From NCBI GenBank assembly GCA_029876055.1, contig CM056878.1, forward strand, positions 1,984,001-2,048,000: DNA of 64,000 bases. Reading direction: 5' to 3'. Under the pieces are notes generated by a model. The model ran no database searches. It saw nothing but the letters and a program-made list of their open reading frames with translations, and had not been told where the DNA came from. This stretch comes from Madurella fahalii. Taxonomy: Eukaryota; Ascomycota; Sordariomycetes; Sordariales. Every line of letters begins with the position of its first letter. The stretch's first letter is position 1. A program made the position numbers and the translations under genes. Positions 11,303-22,447 of this stretch are shown here, in pieces.

Positions 11303-14232
11303 ATGTCGGCGCCACCAGCCCGACATGGCCCGACGACTCCGCTCCACGAGCGATCGAATTCGCAGAACAACAGCAGACTGGGCATTCGCATCGTCCCCTA
11401 CACCCCGCCCCGGATCGATCCCGAGAACCGGGCGCCAAGCCAGACATCCTCGCGCGATAACGCGGACAGCCGCCGATGCTCTGCAAATTACAACGACCAG
11501 GCCACTAGCAATGCCGGACATGGGAGGCGCGCGAGCTGGCGGGGAGAGGTAGCAGAGGAAAGTGCTGGGGCCCCGGGGTCCGCATTGTCATCACCTACCG
11601 CCTCGGGTTTCTCATTGGCGCGTTCAAGGGATGAAAGGGTTTCAGGCGTGAAACCCGTGGCCGGCCCCTCGGGCGTGGGGCCCGCACGTCCAACCGTGCC
11701 TCACCTAAGGTCATCATCTGAAGTTTCAACTAGCATCGCGGCCTTTAATGCATCAGCACTGCAACTGTCCCGCTCTGACGACTCGCCATCGCCAGCCTCT
11801 GCCACATCCCAGCCCCGACGACCCCTGCCCAGACGCAAAACTTTTGTAGCCGTCCACTCCGACAAGACCTTCTCCCTCGTCCGCCATGTCCCCGAATCAG
11901 ACGTTTCTGGCAGCCTCACCGGTAGCACCAGATCGCCTCCCCTGTCCTACGCCTCGAGAACACCGAGCGCCCAGGAACGGCCCTCCACTGACGCGTGGAG
12001 CGACGGCCAAAGTACCCCGCTGACGGGCGCAAGTACTACCATCCTGGACCAGAGCTTCTCTGAGCTGCTACCCTCCTCACCGTCGTCCCGTGCATCCTCA
12101 TCCACGCACTTAGCTGAGGATCCTATTGCTTCATCGCCCTGGAACTACCGCTTGGTCGGTGGCCTGCGGAAAGTACCCAAGACTCCCGACCTCAAGCAGA
12201 AGCAGCCGCTGTACAACACAACGGCGCCGTCGGCCGAGACGTTTCTTGCGCCGCTTCCCGAAGCTACCGCTCCTCAGGACGAGGAAGAGACACCCACACG
12301 AACGGTGGTGCCCAAGGCGTCATTCACATCCGTGGCATCTGAACAGACACTTGATACGGTCTCCGAAGCGACCAATTACAAGGTCTATGGGCCTCCCTCT
12401 GCCGCGCAAGAGTCCAGCGACAGTCTCTTCTTCAACCCCGCCGGCCCTTCGAATTGGGAAATCCTAGACCGGTCGTCTCCAGCGCCCTTCCCGAGCAGCC
12501 CGCCGACGATCCCGACCGGCAGCAACGAGAACTACGTCCTCCACGGCGCTCCCTCGTTGTCGCCTTCGTCGTCCCTCGTTACCGTTTCCCACAAGCCGCT
12601 ACCCGCCTACTCTCAGGAGAGCCTAATCGTTGCGCCCCTCAGGCCAGCCAAAAGGAGGTCGCACGAGAGGTTCGGGTATTATAAGCAGCGCTCCCGCGAG
12701 ACACTCCGATCCCGCACCGGCTCCGTCCAATCCCTCAGGAGCATCCCTTCGATAATCGCCGGCCAGGATCCCGCGCAGGCCTTGCTATCCGCGGCACCCG
12801 CGTTGATCAATCTCGGCACTTCATCCGCTCGAGCCGCCCGAGGAGGCGATTCGGGAAGCACTTCGCAGTATTTTCCATGGTTGAACCAGCAAGCGCCAGA
12901 GTCGAGCTCGTCCGCCCCTCAGAAGGCCATCACGCAGCGGCCGCCGGCCCAGATGATTCAGGCTGCGCCTCACCAATGGAGCTCCCAGCTGTCGACGGTC
13001 ATGTCCGAAAGCGAGGGCGGCAGCGAGGGCGACCCGACGCGTTCCGTCTCCCCCCTGTCGGAGGGGAGCGGGCATCGCCGCCGCAGCAGCCTCGGCTGGG
13101 TGAGCTCCCTGCACAGCCGCCAGATACACAGCATCTCGTCGTCGATCGTCGGACAACTCGAAGAGGCCGCGGCTACCTCGGCTAGCGACTCGCTCGACAG
13201 ACCCCAGCCAAGCTATGCGAGAGCCGGGCCCTCGCAGATACGGATGGTACGAGACCAAGACGAGCATGGTGACGGACTGGCGGATTTGGACCATAGGCCC
13301 TCAAAGACGGGGTTATCTGCCCTTTTCTTGAGCAGCAACCCCTCGAGCCGTAATCTTCATTCCAGCGGGAGCTCCCGGGCTAATAGCTTTACCTCATCGA
13401 TCCCGGCATGGGCCATGTAAGGAGTTGCAATTGTTGCTCGCTTCCCCGTGATGATGGAATACTGACATATACTACAGGGTCTATTACGGCTCCGGCGAAC
13501 GTCGATGGTTGGGGCGTTCTCCCTCTTTCCTGACCTCCTCCTCCGACGCTGGCGACAGCCGGCCGCCCAGCTCGGCCTTCCGCGGCAGCGAGTCGCCCAA
13601 CACAGACCATTTCCCGCAATCCATCTTCAGTCCCCGGAAACGGGCAAGAGACGTCCAGCCGACCACCGGTCAGCGTCGTGCTCCGGACCAGGCGTCCATG
13701 GAAATTACCCCGGCACAGCCAGCTCAGGATTACCGCGTAATTAGGTCACTGAAGCCACAGACATCGAGCATCTGGTCTCCGCATCTCCAGATGGACCGTC
13801 GGGCCAGCCGCTACAGCGTGTGGGATCCGCCCAGCGTGAGCTGGTCAGCCGACAGTGGCATTCTTGGCAAGAGGAATGCCCAGGTGGTCCTATTTATCCT
13901 GGGATTCATCCTTCCTCTAGGTATGTCCTCCGCATCCCGCATTCCAAGCCTTCAGAGTGGGAACGTCTAACACGGTGCGTTTAGCGTGGATGGTTGCTGC
14001 CCTGCTTCCGTTACCGCCTAACCCCAAGCTCCAGATGTTTGAGAGGGACAACATCAGCGGCCACCCCGCTTTCCGATACCACCAGCAACTCGTGGAAGAG
14101 ACGAGATTCGAGAGCGCCAGGTGGTGGCGCAATCTCAACCGCGTCATGTCCGTTGTTGGCCTTCTCATAATCGGTGCCGTCATCGCCCTTGCGGTTGTCG
14201 GCGTCCAACAGGGCTGGACGGTACACAGCTGA
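11303..14232 (+). CDS. Ser/Pro-rich protein with C-terminal membrane segments, 934 aa (3 exons)
   Basis: Exons are 11303-13416, 13478-13920 and 13985-14232, with GT-AG introns, closing in frame. The first 830 or so residues are low-complexity and Ser/Pro/Thr-rich with many Arg-Ser patches, predicted disordered and a likely phosphorylation target. The C-terminus contains two hydrophobic stretches, one starting AQVVLFILGFILPLAWMVAA and one VMSVVGLLIIGAVIALAVV, separated by a conserved-looking hydrophilic loop (LQMFERDNISGHPAFRYHQQ). The last exons look more constrained than the long N-terminal region. It resembles the 'serine-rich protein' found in other Sordariomycetes, but no function is known to me. 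Probably an integral membrane protein with a large cytosolic tail. Confidence 0.85.
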
Positions 14233-15635
14233 GAGTAACCATCCACCCACGCAACGCCATTTGCCTTGTTTTGCTTGGCCCTCACACGACCGACACACAG
14301 CGGATCCTGTGTGCTTCCATCAAACTTCAGTATATACATGTTACGACCTTTACGACACACGCACGACGGCTGGGAGGTTCTGACGCCTGACGGTTTCTTA
14401 TCAAGACTATATCGTTAGACTCCTGCGATGCGCCGACCTCACGGAGTTCATGAACTTTTTGACTTTCGCTGCTTGAACCGGACTCGCCGGACGCCATCTT
14501 TTCTTCTATTCTCATTCACCATCTGTATTACCATCATCATTATCATCACCGGTATTGGTCGGACCAAGCGGTTTAGACGCTCGAGGCATGTTCTTTTATT
14601 TTACAAAGGGAAAGGCGCTGGTCCGAGAGAGGAGGACACCTGAGGGAGGGCGGAAGCATTCGTTTTTATTCAAGGGAGGGGAAACCTGCAAAGAGATACC
14701 CCGTCTGTTGTTGGTATTGTTGTTGTTGTTGTTGTTGTTTTCAGCCAGGAGTCGGGTGAAACTCTGTTTATTTTTATTTCCGGTGGGACGGGAATTCTGT
14801 CTACGGAAGCGCCTTGCCGCTTGATCTCAACATAGTGTGTCTGCGGATCTCGCACACAGCACACTCACACTATTTCTTCTTCTTGGGGTATCTGTCATGG
14901 CCGGGAAAAAGCACACACTACATGATAATGATATTACAAAGAGCTCCCCACGGCCCGCAAAACGAGGCGGCCGGCTCGAACCTAAAGTTTAAAGCCTAGT
15001 AGCTAGTTTCTTGTCATTCTCTTTTCGTCGTACGGCTTCGATCGGCATGGGAATGTTGATCGGGGCTCTGTATGACGATTATGATAGGCAACGTAACGTA
15101 ATGTGAACGTTTACCTTGCAGAGCTTTGTCGTTATGTAATATGGGTGACAGGTGGTCTCGTGGAATTTGTTGACTGGTCATTCTTGTCCTCCTTCTTGTA
15201 CTCTGCTACACTATCATCTTGGTCTTCCTCTCAGTCGTGCCGTCACCGTTGCCATGGCCAATACGGGATAGGTAAGGTTACACAGTCATGGCAAGACGGA
15301 CACTTGCAGTTTGAAGGGGGAAGAAAAAAGCCAGGCTTATTATGAATTATTATGGTTTGATGCGAAATTCTCAAAATACATGGTGGTTGGAAACTCGGTT
15401 CCAAAATGGGAATGGCATGTGCGCCTTCTATGTCTGGCTCGATGCTGATGCTCGCTCCGGCCAGGAAAATGCAAATCAACGCAGATAAATCTGGCAACCA
15501 AATGCTCACCCACCGGCCCTCTCTACCTCCCTCTACACCTCAACTCAGCTCCCTCGCCTCAACTCCACCCCCGCCTCACCCCGCCTCACCCCTTTCCCCA
15601 CGCATACACACATCCCCCGGTCCCACCCCCGTTTC
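14233..15635. other. intergenic between convergent genes
   Basis: 1.4 kb between the convergent Ser-rich gene and ALE1. It contains a TTG microsatellite near 14706-14740. No gene supported. Confidence 0.5.
14706..14740. repeat. TTG trinucleotide microsatellite
   Basis: About eleven TTG/GTT units with one interruption, in the 3' intergenic region. Confidence 0.85.
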
Positions 15636-17553
15636 TCACCTCGCCTTCCTCTCGCGGATCTCGCTCACCACCTCGTCAAACTCCCTCTCCAAATCCGGGG
15701 TAATCCCCATGACCGGCTCGCGCGAAGACGACAAGCTCTCCGAGCTGGTCGACCTGCTCAGCTTTCCTTCGCCTCCCTTCCTACCATTTGCACCGTCGCC
15801 GCCTGCGGCCTTGGCAGCTCTCTTCTCGAGCGCCTTACGGATATGCTTCCTCGCGGGCGAGGCGAACAGCGCCGTCAGAGCCGCCGTGCCAATGACGCCG
15901 TAAAAGTACACCCTAGCCCAGGCCTGGAGGGATCCGGAAAAGGAAAGGATCAAGAAGGGCGCGACGGCGAAGGAGAAGGTAAGCTGGGTGGTTAACCACG
16001 AGGCGATGTCGTAGTAGCGCTTCGAGGGGAGAGGGACATCGGGCTGGGTGGGGGAGAAGAAGAAGGGGCGGAGGTTGCGTCGGAGGTCTGTATACGGAAT
16101 AAGAATGATGGGTCAACGCGGGGAACATATACCACGTGGGCGAATGGAAGGGGGAACGACTGACTCTTTGCGACGGTCTGGATGAAGCTTGCGAGGACAA
16201 AGGCTAGGTAATAACCCGGGTAGAAACCATGCCAAAACGCACTCGTGGTGAAGGTTGCCAGGCTGGCGCGGAAGCCGGGCTTCTTGCCCCGGGGCGTGAC
16301 GCGCAAGTAGACGTAGTTGCGCAGCCACTTATTGGTGTTGATATTCCAGGCCTCTAGGTAGCCGCGCGTGTTCTGGGCCGACTCGACGCCCCACGGGTTG
16401 ATGTTCTGCAGGCGGTTCCACGACACCTTGCCCGTCGCCGGGTCCACCCCGTTGAACCCCAGCCCGGCAAGGATGCAGGCGCCTTCCGTCATGGTCCAAA
16501 CGCCGTAGTATTTCGTGCGAGCCGTGAAGCCGACCATGTACAGGACGAAGACACGGCGGAGGAAGCCATACTCGAGGTAGCGGTCGCTGAGCAGAATCTC
16601 CGGGGGGAAGTAGCCTGACAACTTGAGGAAGGACAAGATCCATAGAAGGCCGGTCGCGAGCTTCAGCATGGCTGGGGTGCCGCTGCGTGGGATCTTGCGC
16701 TTACGCCTGGTCGGCGGCTTCTTGGCCGGATCGACAGCGGCGGGCACCTCAAACATGGTGGTGTCGAGCCAGCGGCGGTATTCGGCAAAGTCGAACGCCG
16801 GGCCAACCAACATGCTCGGGAAGAAGAAGACAAAGCCGGCGTAGTCGAGAAGACTGGGAAGCTCCACCAACCGGCGGTCCTTCTGGAAGGGAGACAAGTC
16901 CGCTTCGGGCAGAACGCCATCGGCCACGTTCCAGCAGAAGGCGCTAAGCTTCATGACCAGGACCATCTGGGCGCCTGTGATGTCGACTGAGCTCGGGCTA
17001 TTGGCAGCCTGGCGCGCAATGTGGTTCACGCTCATGTGGCCCATCAGGAATACGAAGCCGATCCACGGCATGTATGGGGACCCGCGCAGGAACTTGGCGA
17101 CGGCGTAGGCGCCGGCGGCCGAGATGAGGATCGTTCGGAGGCCATCCCATAGGTCGAAGAGGCCGACGAGGTAGAATATGGAGATGCTGGGAAAAGGGGG
17201 TTAGCTAGCTGTCGTGGCTCCTCTCCCTGGTCTGAACACTGCGGCACACCTAAGCGAGAACAGGTTCTTGTAGGCGGGTCGTGCATCGGGGACCCTTTTT
17301 AACACGCCAGCGAGCGGGTAGGAGAGGAGGAAGGAGAATATCAGTTTGACTAGCGTCGCGGAAACGAGTCAGCCTTCCTTCTAGTCTCTTGCTCTCGAAA
17401 GGCGGAGCGGCGTACGTTCATCGGGACCGGCACCAAGCTTGCCGGCCAGGTAGACAAATGCTGGTACAAACAACCGCGTCAGCCAACGGCACATCTGAGA
17501 GCAACCAAACAAAGCCGTAGCCGCCCCATACGTGTGTTTATGAAGGGTATCAT
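15636..17553 (-). CDS. ALE1: lysophospholipid acyltransferase (MBOAT family, ALE1/LPT1-like), 546 aa (5 exons)
   Basis: Membrane-bound O-acyltransferase that re-acylates lysophospholipids in the ER (Lands cycle). Minus-strand exons are 17553-17532, 17460-17416, 17349-17250, 17186-16165 and 16087-15636; the sum is 547 codons including stop. The first exon is 22 nt (MIPFINT). Recognisable family sequence includes MPWIGFVFLMGHMSVNH, LVELPSLLDYAGFVFFFPSM, VGFTARTKYYGVWTMTEGAC and the catalytic histidine motif AFWHGFYPGYY. Hydrophobic helices run throughout. The C-terminal 80 residues are charged and Ser-rich. It lies head-to-tail with MMM1 on the same strand, 0.95 kb downstream of it. Confidence 0.93.
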
Positions 17554-18504
17554 GGTTGCAGAACTCGGAGCGCTGATGGTTCTGCTATTCCATCGGACTG
17601 CAGCCCGAGTTCTGCTCGACTTCGGACGTTCCGCTCGAGATCGGCTTCGTGTCGTCGACGTGGGTAATCTCCAGCAATCTGCCAGATGACGGCCCCCTTG
17701 AACTGGCAAATGGGGCCGAGCAAGGAAGACGTCAAACCTGCCAAATGTAAAGGATGGGCGCTATTTCGTCGCAACGTGGAGGCCGACGCTGTCCGTTTTG
17801 CTTCAACAACGAAGCCAGTTGCACAACTGAGAAATTTGGGCGGGTCCATCCGCCGTGACATCACCAGACCGGGACGTGCACGAGGCCTTGGCGCATGTGC
17901 TTGGGGGATGTTTCAGGGACCCACCTCGCCCCCCACCAGGGGGCCTCTGCCACTGGTTGGCCAATTGCTGGCAACCCCTGCGCCATCGAGCTGCCGTTCG
18001 AGTACCTGAAGAAAGTCTGGATGGGATCTGGACCGTCGCTTTAAAATATTAATTATTTTGATAGTCAAAAGCCCCGTGGTCACTTTACTCTCCATTCTCT
18101 TTCTTTTACCGCTGCATACTTTTCTGTCGACTACATACAACAGGTTGAATAACCGCCAGGGCAAGCGTGCTCCTCATGGCTTAGCCCTGCCGAGCGCTTT
18201 GCTCGTTCTATCCTCGATAGATTCCGTACTGGACATCCAACCCTAGCCGGCTATACGAGATAAGCTCTGAGCCGGCTTGGTCCGTTCATGGGCTTCTGCA
18301 ACTTTACCGCTTCCTTGGGCAAGCACAGTCCCGTCGGGTACTCGTATACACACATGCCCCCGAGCCTGGCCCGTCTCAGATTCGTCTCGGGCATCGCGAG
18401 TAGTGATGTTGTATGGCGTCGTTCTGAGGAAGCCTGCCTCACTATTCTGCGGAGCTGCCGATTTCGCTGGCTGTTTAATAATTCTCGTTCGGTCGAAGGA
18501 TGTC
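17554..18504. other. intergenic between MMM1 and ALE1
   Basis: 0.95 kb between the MMM1 stop and the ALE1 start, both minus strand. It should contain the MMM1 3' UTR and ALE1 promoter. Only short, unrecognised ORFs are seen. Confidence 0.5.
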
Positions 18505-19857
18505 TCAGGTCGGAATGTCCAAGCTCATGCCAGGCAAGGAACCAGGCATCGGCCCCGGCGCCGGAAACACATCCTCTGCTCGCGGCCGCCGCCGATATCT
18601 CAGCGAGTCGTGTCCCCTATCAGCTCGCGCATCGGCCTCAGCTTCGACTTCTTTCCGAGCCTCTTCTCGTAAATCTTTAGCGATGTCCATACCCTTCGAC
18701 TTGCCCATTGACCGCTCCACGTCAGCAATCACGTCGTCGCCGCCGCGAGTGTTCTTCTTCCGCGGCCACATGCTAGGTAGAGCGATCTCTTGGAACCTTG
18801 GCTCCACACAGCGCTCATCAAACCAGCGGTGAAGACGCGACTCGACTAGTTGTGCAATCTTGGGGACGTCTTGCAGCCTAGAACGGCTCCCTAGAAGGCT
18901 GCGGATGGAAAAGTCTAGCCTGTAATCGTCAAGGAAGGTGAAAGTCATCTTGGTGGGCGTGTTCTCTGACGGGTTACTCGGGATGAATGATATGGATAGC
19001 GTGCCGCTGAACCGCACAACCGACACGGCAAGGGCCACGGGAAGGACGGCACTGAGGCGCTTTGGGAAGTTGAGGAGCAGCTTGGTCTCGACGGCCAGTG
19101 TGATCATGTCGCTCAGGTCGACGTCCATCCTGGCTTGGAGGCGCGCGCCTTCTCGTGTAGCCATGCTAGCGTCGAACGCCTGGCCTGTCCCGAAGCTGAG
19201 GCCATCCTCGTCCATGGGAATGATGCGGCAATTGCTGAAGATGGGGAAGTCCTCGCCCAAACTCAACTCGGTCACGCGAATCTCATCGACAAAGTCTGGC
19301 CGCAAGGTGCCGTTCAGAGCTTTTGTGAGAGAGGTGAGTATCGCATCGTCGTGCTGCGCGTCACTGCGGAACTGGGCAATCGTCTGTGCCACCAGCACAT
19401 TGAACCAATCCAAGCTCTCTGGCTGGTGGCTGTCCACTTTGTAGTACGTCTTGTCAAGGATCGATCCGATGGTCAAGTTCGGCTGGCTCGCTCGCAGAAT
19501 GCTCGACTTCTTCTTGCCAAGCGCAGGTTGCTGACCAGGCTGTCGAGCGTTGGTCGTCCGTAGGCTCAGTAGCGATTTCTTGTGCGCAAGGGTTCGCGAT
19601 CGTCGCTCGGTCGCGCGGAGGGATGCCGTGACCTCGGGGGAAGGAGGATCACCGAAGATGAAGAACTTGATAAAGGCCGCCAGCAGGAGCACCATGGAGA
19701 TTTGGCCGAAGATGAATCCCTGCGTAAAGGAGAGCCTGCGCCAGCAAGTCCGGAGTCAGCTCTTCCCAATCGGACCATTCGAGTAGAAACCGCTGCACAA
19801 GACTCACGTCGGCTCAGGCTTGACCGGACACACATCCGGCGCCATATTTTCTGGCAT
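18505..19857 (-). CDS. MMM1: MMM1, ER subunit of the ERMES tether, 426 aa (2 exons)
   Basis: Maintenance of mitochondrial morphology protein 1. It is the ER-anchored SMP-domain subunit of the ER-mitochondria encounter structure, which moves phospholipids between ER and mitochondria. Minus-strand exons are 19857-19808 and 19735-18505, joined by a GT-AG intron (donor GTGAGT). A short lumenal N-terminus is followed by one hydrophobic helix ([20 protein letters not shown]). Next comes a Ser/Lys-rich linker, and then the SMP domain from about residue 110 ([20 protein letters not shown]). The domain continues through [20 protein letters not shown] to the conserved [20 protein letters not shown]. 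The Arg/Lys-rich tail is variable in fungi. A second ATG five codons in could also start the protein. Divergent from VPS45. Confidence 0.95.
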
Positions 19858-20268
19858 GACGTTGACTGACGAGGGCTGCGAGACCTGTCCGTGTCGGGTG
19901 ACAGACCCTTTGCAATGGCATCCGCATGGTGACGTTGCGGGCCTTGGAGAAAATTCCCCAAGAAGTGTAGTGCTTATCTTATCAGTCAGTGCCATTGCAG
20001 GCAACCCCTGGAACTGGGTGCCTTGGCATGTGAGCCGCAGGCAACGTCGACTGAACCATCAGCACTCGGCAACAAAGCCCCCGCGGACATCGCTCCTTGC
20101 GCTGCGCGAGCCGTTGCAGAGGCCCTGTACCCCGTCCATTCGTCCAGTTACTTACCCGACTGCCCGGCGTGGAAACTGAGCTGTGGCATGGTGTTTTCCA
20201 CGATGCATACGAGACTTGCTCATCGCCAGTGACACATTGATCTAATTGATTGACTGATTGACTTAAAC
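19858..20268. promoter_or_regulatory. shared divergent promoter region, MMM1/VPS45
   Basis: The 411 bases separate the start codons of two divergent genes and must hold both promoters. I recognise no specific binding site or TATA box. Inference from layout only. Confidence 0.55.
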
Positions 20269-22105
20269 ATGGATGTGGTGCAAGCCTCGGCCGGCTACGT
20301 CACCAAAATGGTGTCGGCCGGCGAGAGCGCAACGGGGGCACCGTCGGCCAAGATGAAGATTCTACTACTAGACAGAGAGACGCTGGCCTTCATCTCCTCG
20401 GCCGTCTCGCAGTCGGCCCTGCTCAACCACGAAGTCTACCTGATGGACCGCCTCGACAACCCCAATCGCGAGAAGATGCGCCATCTGCGTTGCTTATGCT
20501 TCGTAAGGCCACACCCGGACTCGATCGGCCTGCTCATTGACGAGCTTCGCGAGCCCAAGTACGGGGAGTACCATCTTTTCTTCAGCAACGTCGCAAAGAA
20601 GTCTACGCTGGAGCGCTTGGCCGAGGCCGACGACCACGAGGTGGTCAAGCTGGTCCAGGAATATTTCCTAGACTATGTTGTCATCAACCCGGATCTATTT
20701 TCCCTCAACATGTCCCTGCCCATGCACCGCATATGGAGCGGCAACCCGGACACCTGGAATACCGATTCCCTACAGCGGGCAACCGAGGGCATCATTGCCG
20801 TCCTCCTAAGCCTTAAGAAGAAGCCTCTTATCAGGTACCAGAAGACCAGTCTCTTGGCCAAGAAGCTCGCGTCTGAGGTGCGCTACTACATCAACCAGGA
20901 GGATCAGCTATTCGACTTCCGCAAAGTCGACACCCCCCCTATCCTGCTGATTCTGGACCGGAGAGAGGACCCCATCACCCCACTGCTCATGCAATGGACC
21001 TACCAGGCCATGGTACACCATCTCCTCGGCGTCCACAACGGCCGGGTCGACCTCGGGGGTGTGCCTGACATCCGACCAGAGCTTAAGGAGATTGTCCTGT
21101 CCCAAGATCAAGATCCTTTCTTCAAGAAGAACATGTACCTCAACTTTGGCGACTTGGGAAGCAACATCAAGGATTACGTTGAGCAATACCAGTCCAAAAC
21201 CAAGAACAACGCCGACATCGAGTCGATAGCCGACATGAAACGCTTCATCGAGGAGTATCCCGAGTTCAGGAAGTTGTCCGGCAACGTGAGCAAGCACGTC
21301 ACGCTGGTGTCAGAACTGAGCAGGCGGGTCGGCGCCGAGAACCTCCTCGAGGTCAGCGAGCTCGAGCAGAGCATAGCCTGCAATGACAACCACGCGGCGG
21401 ATCTCAAAGCATGTTTAACCCTTCCTCCCTTTTCCCCCTCGTGATCTGTTCTCATGTATAAAAAGTCACTAACGTTCTCGATCGTAGAACATCCAAAAAC
21501 AAATCCAATCCCCCTCCGTAACCGCCGAAAACAAAGTCACCCTCGTCGCGCTCTACGCCCTCCGCTACGCCAAACACCCCTCCAGCTCGCTCCCCATGCT
21601 GGTCGAGCTCCTCACCGCGGCAGGCGGCGTTCCCGCGCGCAAAGCGGGCGCCATCGCCAGCCTGCTGACCTACCACAACTCGCTCCAGCAATCCCCTACT
21701 TCAGCGGGGGGGATCACGGAACTGTTCGAGTCGACCGGCCTGTTCGGTTCCACGGGGAGCCGCTTCAAGGGTCTCAAGGGCGTCGAGAACGTGTATACGC
21801 AGCACTCGCCCCTGCTAGAGACGACGCTGCAGAATCTGGTCAAGGGGAAGCTGAAGGAGGCGCAGTACCCGTTTGTGGAGGGCGGCGGCACGTCGAGGGA
21901 TAAGCCGCAGGACGTGGTGGTGTTTATCGTCGGCGGGGCGACGTACGAGGAGGCCAAGATGGTGGCGGGGATCAACGCCTCAAGTCCCGGGGTGAGGGTT
22001 GTGCTTGGAGGCACGACAATACACAATGCGGCGACGTTCATGGAGGAGGTTGAGGAGGCAGTGGCTGGGTGGCCTGAGGTGGGGGGGAGTGGGAGGAGGC
22101 GGTGA
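20269..22105 (+). CDS. VPS45: Sec1/Munc18-family protein VPS45, 585 aa (2 exons, GC-AG intron)
   Basis: SM protein that binds the syntaxin Tlg2/Pep12-type SNAREs and drives Golgi/endosome-to-vacuole vesicle fusion. Exons are 20269-21408 and 21488-22105. Family segments include KMKILLLDRETLAFISSAVS, FVRPHPDSIGLLIDELREPK, LLILDRREDPITPLLMQWTY and the C-terminal DVVVFIVGGATYEEAKMV. The intron starts GCATGT, not GT. The nearby GT alternative (at 21413) would give an immediate in-frame stop when joined to the same acceptor. The GC-AG choice restores the family sequence (ADLK then NIQKQIQSP). Length is close to the family's. Start is the first ATG. Divergent from MMM1. Confidence 0.93.
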
Positions 22106-22447
22106 TGGGTTGGAAGGAGTACTTTTATTATTATTATTATTATTACTATTCCCGGGCGGGTGGGAAAGAAGATGAATTCGCCTGATATACTCGGGGATCG
22201 TTCTTCCGGCTGGCTGGTGTTGCGTGAGGTTCGTGAGTATGTTAGATAAAGAAAGAGTAACCATACGAAATCCAACTTTTGGCTGACACAACCGCTGAGT
22301 ACATGGATCACGTACATTCTTTGGAACCTTGGGTGATGGATGAGCTGATATAAAATCTATCCGATATACTGCTTTTGCAGACTCGCCATGCATTTCTACG
22401 CTGTTGAAGTCTACTCTAGATATCCCCCCTACATATGTCTCCTTTCC
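22106..22447. other. intergenic between convergent VPS45 and GSH2
   Basis: A 342-nt spacer between two convergent stops, with a TTA microsatellite at 22125-22145. Presumably overlapping 3' UTRs and terminators. Confidence 0.6.
22125..22145. repeat. TTA trinucleotide microsatellite
   Basis: Seven TTA/ATT units directly downstream of the VPS45 stop codon. Confidence 0.85.

Noticed and set aside
18288..18680. Plus-strand ORFs over the MMM1 3' end
   Set aside because: They are shadows of the MMM1 coding strand.
15636..22105. ALE1, MMM1 and VPS45 as a lipid-transport gene cluster
   Set aside because: The genes are close but are housekeeping genes with separate promoters; proximity alone does not show linkage.
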